From NCBI RefSeq assembly GCF_905220365.1, contig NC_061126.1, positions 6,696,001-6,760,000 of the forward strand: 64,000 nucleotides of DNA, in the 5' to 3' direction. Numbering within the stretch: the stretch's first letter is position 1; every line of letters begins with the position of its first letter. The notes under the pieces are model-generated. The model ran no database searches. It was not told the DNA's origin and saw only the letters and a list, made by a program, of their open reading frames with translations. Positions 57,791-64,000 of this stretch are shown one piece after another. Both the position numbers and the translations under genes were made by a program. This DNA comes from Vanessa cardui. Its lineage: Eukaryota > Arthropoda > Insecta > Lepidoptera > Nymphalidae.

Positions 57791-59779
57791 AATTTATTAA
57801 TGTAATTGATATTTAAATGCAAATACTCACAATTATATTCAATGTGCCTTTATGATACGAATGATAAATGTAACGTTCGTGAGTTAGGTAGTTTTTATTT
57901 GTACATATGTACCTTAAATATCTGTATCGGTTTATCTAGCTGATATCTGAATGTGAACATAAAGGGAACGCGCCTTTCCTTTAGCAATAAAGAGACCATT
58001 TAATCGAAGCTTATCTGCCCGGAAGCATTCATTAGATGATTGCGCCATTACTACTGGACTCTTTTCTACCAACTCCACCCAGTTCGGAAAAATATAATTG
58101 AATGAAGATATAGAAATCGTTTCAAGAACATATCTTATAATAAAATAATCCTTTCAAACGTTAGGTATATTTTTACTTATGATCTAAATTATGCAATCAC
58201 TTACTTATGCGAGCATTCAGCCAGTGGTAGAACTAATTTGACCATCAATTATTATTTAAAAATTAAGAAAACCCTGAATGAAATTTTATATTTCGATCAA
58301 AATATTTTTTTTCTACTCCTTTTTCCTAGTCTATGTCTACGGTTTCTTGAAAAAATAGTCGATGGCCAAATCTTTACAATGTATAAAACAAAGACGCTTA
58401 CTGCTGTCTGCCTGTCCCTGTGTATGGTAAGATTTTTAAAATTACGCAACGGATTATATTGTGGTCTTTTTGACTCGTTGCGTCGAATGACTGAAAAACT
58501 ATGAACGTTTTATAAAGAGACATTCTGTTGTATATATAATGCGAACCTGGGTCGAGTAGTACAAGATAAAAAGGTACTGTATTGTACATTACTTATTTGT
58601 GTATAGATATTTTAGAGAAATATTATAATAAATAAAGATTTCACTATAATAGTGAAGTAAATTATTTATTGGATTATATTGAATTACTTTCATTATTACC
58701 CTCAAAGCAAACGCAAAAAGAAGGCGCCCCTGCTACCCATTCAGTACCCAGTAGTCCTAAATCAACACGCCGAAGTAGCATGTCTCTATAAATGTTTCTG
58801 TAAATAATCTCCTGCGAAGATAAATACAATTATTTGGTTAAAATTATTCTTTTATCGAATTAACACGACCCGATAACTTAGATACTAAATTATTATAGAC
58901 ACATAAAAATAATTAAAATAACAAATACACATCATGTACTAATTGATAAACCAAATTAAAAATAACAGTTATAAACAAATAACAAACACTCGCATATAAA
59001 TTTTGAGTTCAATAAACTCTAGATAAATGTTGAGAATATGCAATACTCAAATAGTCTAAAGAGTTATGTTACAGCTCTTAAATTATATGTACTCGTAAAG
59101 GTACGCAAGACACTTCGTAGCTACTCTTTTTTAATTAAATTATAAATAAACATTATTGAATGAATACTAACTTTATTGCATGAAAATAAGCATTAATTCA
59201 GTAGCTATGCCTTATTATTTAATGTTTTTTTAACAGCAATCCTAAAAGTATTTACAAGATTTAATTAAAGAATGTAATGCCTTGCCAAAGGATGGATGTA
59301 TTAACTTTGCGGAGGGAAACTTGGTATTACAAGTTTATCTTTCACTTCTCTTGTTTAACAATGTTTTTCACAGTTTGCAATCAATAAAAATGTTGACTTT
59401 ATAAATAAAAATACCCTCTATTAAATATCTTTGAAATAAAATAATGGTTCATTGAAATCAATTGAAATAATAACTTTTATTAGAAACCTTTTAAAGTTGA
59501 CAATGCTATTAAAACTTATTTTTGATATGAAGACATGATTACATAAATGTGAATGCGTGTTTATTATAATATCATAATGTTTCTATATATATGAGTATAC
59601 TTATATTAAATATTATGTTTAGTAAGGGACATGTTTTAAGCGAATACGTCACTAATAGCATATAGATCAGATATTTTTTTTAAACATATTGTCATATTTT
59701 CTATATACTTATTCTTGTACTAAAATAATATAATAAATGCAAAATAATTGATGTATCGAAAATATAAGGTGAATTCAAA
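57791..59779. other. AT-rich DNA, no gene seen
   Basis: Nothing recognised. Frames at 58238-58504 and 58398-58589 overlap on opposite strands and lack features. Confidence 0.55.
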
Positions 59780-59850
59780 AGCTGGTGCATAGCCGGCACG
59801 GGGCGCGAATCGCGGCCGCCGGCAGGTGGCTTAAATTACCGCATTTGTTA
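59780..59850. promoter_or_regulatory. Compact GC-rich island
   Basis: About 70 bp, including AGCCGGCACGGGGCGCGAAT and CGCGGCCGCCGGCAGGTGGC (NotI site GCGGCCGC, E-box CAGGTG), in strongly AT-rich DNA. No ORF. Candidate regulatory element. Confidence 0.35.
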
Positions 59851-60219
59851 CACGTTTACACGAAACTGTATCAATATTTCATGTGGATTTACACGAGTTA
59901 TCGCACCGTGCATTTTGCTGTCCTAAAAATACTCAACTCTAATTACTACTGACTTTAGTCTCCAAACAGAAATATAATTCGTTAACTGTAATTGGATCAT
60001 ATCACCAACATATATTATTTTAAAGAATTTTATACTATTTAAATTTATACTAAATCTCATTTATGTTTCAACCGACAAATTTTTTTAAACATTTTTTTTT
60101 TCTCGTCACTCTAATAAGTCTCTGGCAACCGTTACGTCTAATGTGATAACGGTCGCTTCAGTGACGTAGTCGCGATGTGGTTACAACCAGTACTTTGGCA
60201 TATAAATTACTAGTGGATA
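59851..60219. other. AT-rich spacer
   Basis: Nothing recognised. Confidence 0.55.
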
Positions 60220-60360
60220 CTAGCGCGCGGTGTCACCCTCATGTACAAGACTTAGTTTCAAGCTATTATCTATTTCTGTGCCAAATTTTATTCAAATACA
60301 TTTAGGATTTCTTTCGGAATCGAGTATCAAACATCAATCTAAGTTTGACGTGTATAATAT
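60220..60360 (-). mobile_element. Decayed Helitron-like fragment (minus strand)
   Basis: ACTAGCGCGCGGTGTCACCC on the plus strand is a minus-strand Helitron 3' end (CTAG at 60220-60223, then T). TTTCAAGCTATTATCTATTT and CTGTGCCAAATTTTATTCAA resemble the interior of lepidopteran Helitrons. No clear TC end. Confidence 0.45.
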
Positions 60361-61859
60361 GATTAAGATAAGTCTGATTATACTTTGAATCTTCTATTAT
60401 ATTTTATGAGAATTGAATTCGAGAGGTAATTTTTAAAAGTTATGCGAGTAAAGCCATCCTATGTATACTCCATTAGTAATATAAAGTGTTATTACAATGA
60501 GACTGCAGCGCTGAATCCTCACAATGACAACTCACTCAAACGTAAACGCGAACTATTTCCATAAGAAAGGCATTGCAAAAGTTTTTCAATTTTAAAGTGA
60601 CGCAGGTATGATGGGAAACTTTGGCTCAGAACGCGCCATTTCTGCCGGTTTGTTCACTTTTACTTTAAAATATAATTACTTATTATAAAAACATATCTAT
60701 TAAACTAATTTAACTTTTTATTGCCCTCTAAATGCTTGGAATACGAAAAAATTAAAAAAGTAAAATTGTTGATTGAATAAACAGTGATAAATTTACAATA
60801 ATACTTAATTATTATGATTTTATATAAATGGAAACATAGCATTACACATAAAAATAATTCTATAGAAATTAAACACAAATGATACATTTTTATTAGTGTA
60901 TCTTCTATAATTATAATTTATCCATACACTAATAAAAATTCGAAACAAAGTAAGTATTATTTTAGATTTGATTTTAACAAAACAATCGACTATTTAAAAA
61001 ATAACAGGAATATTTATGGTAAGAGAAGATTTTTCTTAAATTGATAGATTTAGTGGCAGTTCTGGGGGCACGGACGACATTATGCAGCATCACGCAGGGA
61101 TCAGGGGGATTGTTTCCTAAAACAGGATCGAGTGGCAACAGTGCCTGAATTAAACGAGAATCACATCCGAGCACTTGCTCGTAATCACGTCAAATCGTGT
61201 CGCTTAGAACCGACACTGTTTTATTTCCGCCAAGCGAATCAACATCGATGTGATGCTATGAATTTAAATTGACACTAAAGTATTACATTACATTTAAATT
61301 TTCTAATTCAATAATAATAATATATTAAAAATAAAAAAAATCATTTCAAATTATAGAAAATAAATCCTAATAATAACGTAGGATAGACATAAAACTAACA
61401 TACAATATCCGGCCCGACTTGGCACAAGAAGTGTTACGTTTTTACATCAAAAACTTTTATACTGTGAGTTCATATGAATATCGAATGTTTTATTCTGATT
61501 CTGAGATGAGAGAAATAATACTAACAATAAGGTTTAATAAAATCAATAATTTATGTTTAGATTAATATTCTAATCTAATCATAATCCTGGTCAAAATGTA
61601 CCTTAACTTAGGTAATTTTTGTAAAATAAATTTGATATGCAAAAAGTATTTAAAATGTATCAAATAAATCGGGCCGAAGTTCCCGTTCGTGTATTTCATT
61701 CATCATAACTATGCTGTTGCAGACTTATCAGCTGTGCATTTCGCACACAAAGTCTTGAAGGTTTTGGCCAACTTTCTACTGAACTGTCTGATTTTCCTTC
61801 CGACTACGCTACACATAATAAAAGTTAAATAAAGTAGTAGCCCTAAAATGACCTATTCT
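60361..61859. other. AT-rich DNA with GC-richer patches
   Basis: Patches at 60590-60660 and 61040-61220 (TTCTGGGGGCACGGACGACA) without recognised repeats. The 66-codon minus frame in the second has no domain. Confidence 0.45.
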
Positions 61860-61945
61860 GGGACAAGAGCCTCCTCTCCTAAAAAGTAGGTTTGCAATCC
61901 AAATTATTCCACCAATCTGAGAATACATACATATATCAAAATTCA
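61860..61945 (-). mobile_element. Short fragment related to SINE family S2
   Basis: GGGACAAGAGCCTCCTCTCC, AAAAAGTAGGTTTGCAATCC, AAATTATTCCACCAATCTG and GAATACATACAT follow the order of the S2 3' region with a deletion in the middle. Confidence 0.4.
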
Positions 61946-63659
61946 AATTTCCGATATTTTCCTTTGCAAACATATACAAAAAATATAAAAAGTTCTTGCT
62001 TAGTTTAGAACTCATGTCCGATCTTGTGATAAAATCAAGTGTGGCATATTTGTGCCATCTCGAGTATATAGTGATATAATAAGATTTACATCTTTACTTT
62101 ACATAAATCATGAAGGTATACCTTTGTGTATTTCAAAGTTTAATTCTTACCAAACAGGCCGGTTGAAAATATTTAAAAAAAAGCTTGAATATATTAAAAA
62201 ATACTGGATATCAAAAACAGTAATTTACTAGTAAAAGTATTGAAACGCAAGATTAGACTAGTTTCGCCACACTCATCTCCAAACCATAACCTTAGGCTCA
62301 AATCTCCAAGTTCAGAAAATAAATAGTAAGTATCTAAAAAGTGCCTGCACGCTATGTCCCGGGGGCAACAGTTACCACTTCAATAAAAACTTAGATGGAT
62401 ACATTTCGTCACATCCAATAAGTCCTCATTGCCCTTTTGTCCCAGAAAAAGCTCTATTTCCCTTCACTACATTATAAGTAATGTAAAATGAACGTTATTT
62501 ATAAAAAACGATTTTGGTATATATTTTGAGCATAATTTAAATCTATATGATATAAGCTATCCGTCCCAGCTTCGAACTTGTATAGTAAAGGTTTACAAAA
62601 TTGTTATGTAATACGTGTAACTCAATCAATTTAAACCATGATATTTCTTTAACTAACTTTAGTATCATACAGACATAAATTATGCTCAAAATAACGACAT
62701 ATTCAGATATCTACCCATATATAGGTAGCTGACATTGCTGTGTCCGCGTGTACCTTTAAAAGATTAATATCCTTCAAAAAATATTTGCAATAAATCGCAT
62801 TCTGTTCATTAATATTAAAAGAAAAAAGTTGTCAACATATAACAAATTGATATATGCAAAACACTCTGTTGTAACGTACAAGCCTGGAATAACCGCATTA
62901 TTCATTCATAAAGACGACGCAAGAGCGATCCTGTGTTGCGGTAATATTAGTTTGTTTGTGCTGTCTGTCAACCGACAAATAATAAATAATATAAAACTAG
63001 TTCTACATTTAATCAAGTTTACCATCTTACTGTGTACGGTGTACATGACTATGAAAATCATTTTTAAATCAATTTCCGAATGATATTTTTTTTATATTCT
63101 AAAGGCTGTATTTAATTATTTAACAATTTTAGTGTATAAAATAAGAGTTATTAAAATTAAATTAATCGCTTGATTGTACTTCCAAAATGTCCTCTAAGCA
63201 AACACCACATGTGAAAGAATCGTATAATATATGTTTTTTTAGTAAGATAATATGAGATTTAATTTTTATTTTAAAGTTGTGAGGAAATGCTAAACTTTTT
63301 AAGCGGCTCTAGACGAAATTTCGCTTCCGTACCTTCAGTTTACCTCTTATTTAAGGCGGGATGACAAGGCAGGTCAACAATGACAGTGATATGATATATG
63401 ATTTACAAACAGACTCGGAACGTTTTGTTTTCATTTCCACTTCAGCTATTTAATTTTATGAATCGTACGACTTTAATTAAATACCATAATTCGCTTAACT
63501 TTATATTTAACATATCTTTATTCATTCATCATACACATAGTTTCGAATTAAGCCATTAGTTAAGGATTGTAATAAGGAAAGTGATCATTCATAATGAGTT
63601 GCGACTTCATCACTGAAGCGTATATTATTAACTAAATTACGGAAAGGTGCCAGATAATG
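61946..63659. other. AT-rich DNA, no gene seen
   Basis: Nothing recognised. Confidence 0.55.
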
Positions 63660-63913
63660 ATAACGTTAACTGGAATTCATAATAAAGTGGGGCTCAGCTG
63701 TATCTGGAGCACATCCGAGTTATGTCCCGCGCGAGACAGGCGTTTATTAAAAATGCAGAACTTCAAAACGAGGCAGATTCGGCATCGGCGTCTCTCGCGC
63801 ACGCTGCTTTCAGTCCAGTCATAAACTTTGAACCGCGTGGTCCATTGGACCGTACGCCACTATTAAATTATCATGTTCAATCGTTGTGTTTTGCATCAGG
63901 TGTTGTGTCATGA
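63660..63913 (+). promoter_or_regulatory. GC-richer island with an ATG ORF, undetermined
   Basis: A 63-codon ATG frame (63722-63913, including MSRARQAFIKNAELQNEADS and SPVINFEPRGPLDRTPLLNY) covers most of a GC-richer island near the window edge. Residues are protein-like, but there is no domain, no splice donor at the end and no known family. Regulatory DNA or a small gene are both possible. Confidence 0.25.
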
Positions 63914-64000
63914 AATATTGATTTACGACAGTGTTGAATAGACGATTTGACTGTTATCACGAAACATAATAACACTCCCATAAACAAATCGAAACAGAAA
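63914..64000. other. AT-rich end of window
   Basis: Nothing recognised. Confidence 0.5.

Noticed and set aside
57925..57955. Possible miR-9-like sequence (TTATCTAGCTG)
   Set aside because: The seed CTTTGGT is absent (the sequence has ATCGGTT) and no complementary star arm follows.
1..64000. CRISPR array, operons, bacterial promoters or Shine-Dalgarno sites
   Set aside because: Nothing bacterial is present. No regularly spaced repeats with unique spacers; composition and repeats are insect-like.

Overview
The window looks like intergenic or intronic DNA from a lepidopteran insect, probably a nymphalid butterfly. By eye it is very AT-rich. It has no bacterial gene packing and no long ORF (the longest, 131 codons, is not recognisable). 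Its interspersed repeats are of lepidopteran type: non-autonomous Helitrons ending CTAG-T, tRNA-derived SINEs, and 5'-truncated non-LTR retrotransposons. The repeat families were recognised from memory, with no database search, so the taxonomic call is an inference.

No complete protein-coding gene, rRNA, functional tRNA or CRISPR array is visible. The only recognisable protein sequence is transposon-derived: a decayed reverse-transcriptase LINE at about 24.3-25.3 kb and a LINE C-terminus at about 50.95-51.13 kb. The best host-exon candidate is a 57-nt minus-strand stretch at 36870-36926. It lies between an acceptor and a strong donor, and its only open frame spans it exactly. Three blocks resemble transcript starts or 5'-UTR exons ending at good donors (22703-22859 minus, 42732-42795 plus, 56002-56150 plus). 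All are unproven.

Layout. 0-13 kb: AT-rich DNA with three Helitrons, two SINE-like retroposons, an old repeat and a striking AT-centred palindrome. 13-24 kb: AT-rich with GC-rich islands, a Helitron, a perfect 20-bp-arm palindrome and a tRNA-SINE. 24.3-25.3 kb: dead LINE. 25.6-34.4 kb: the densest run of GC-rich islands. It includes two related copies of a roughly 100-bp non-coding element 2.9 kb apart and a row of three hairpins. 34-51.5 kb: scattered retroposons, including two insertions with clear target-site duplications. 51.5-64 kb: mostly unique AT-rich DNA with further GC islands and one candidate promoter.

The GC-rich islands stand out from the background and lack convincing coding potential, as conserved regulatory elements often do around developmental genes. 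Conservation cannot be judged from one sequence, so this is an inference. I found no previously undescribed multi-gene system.
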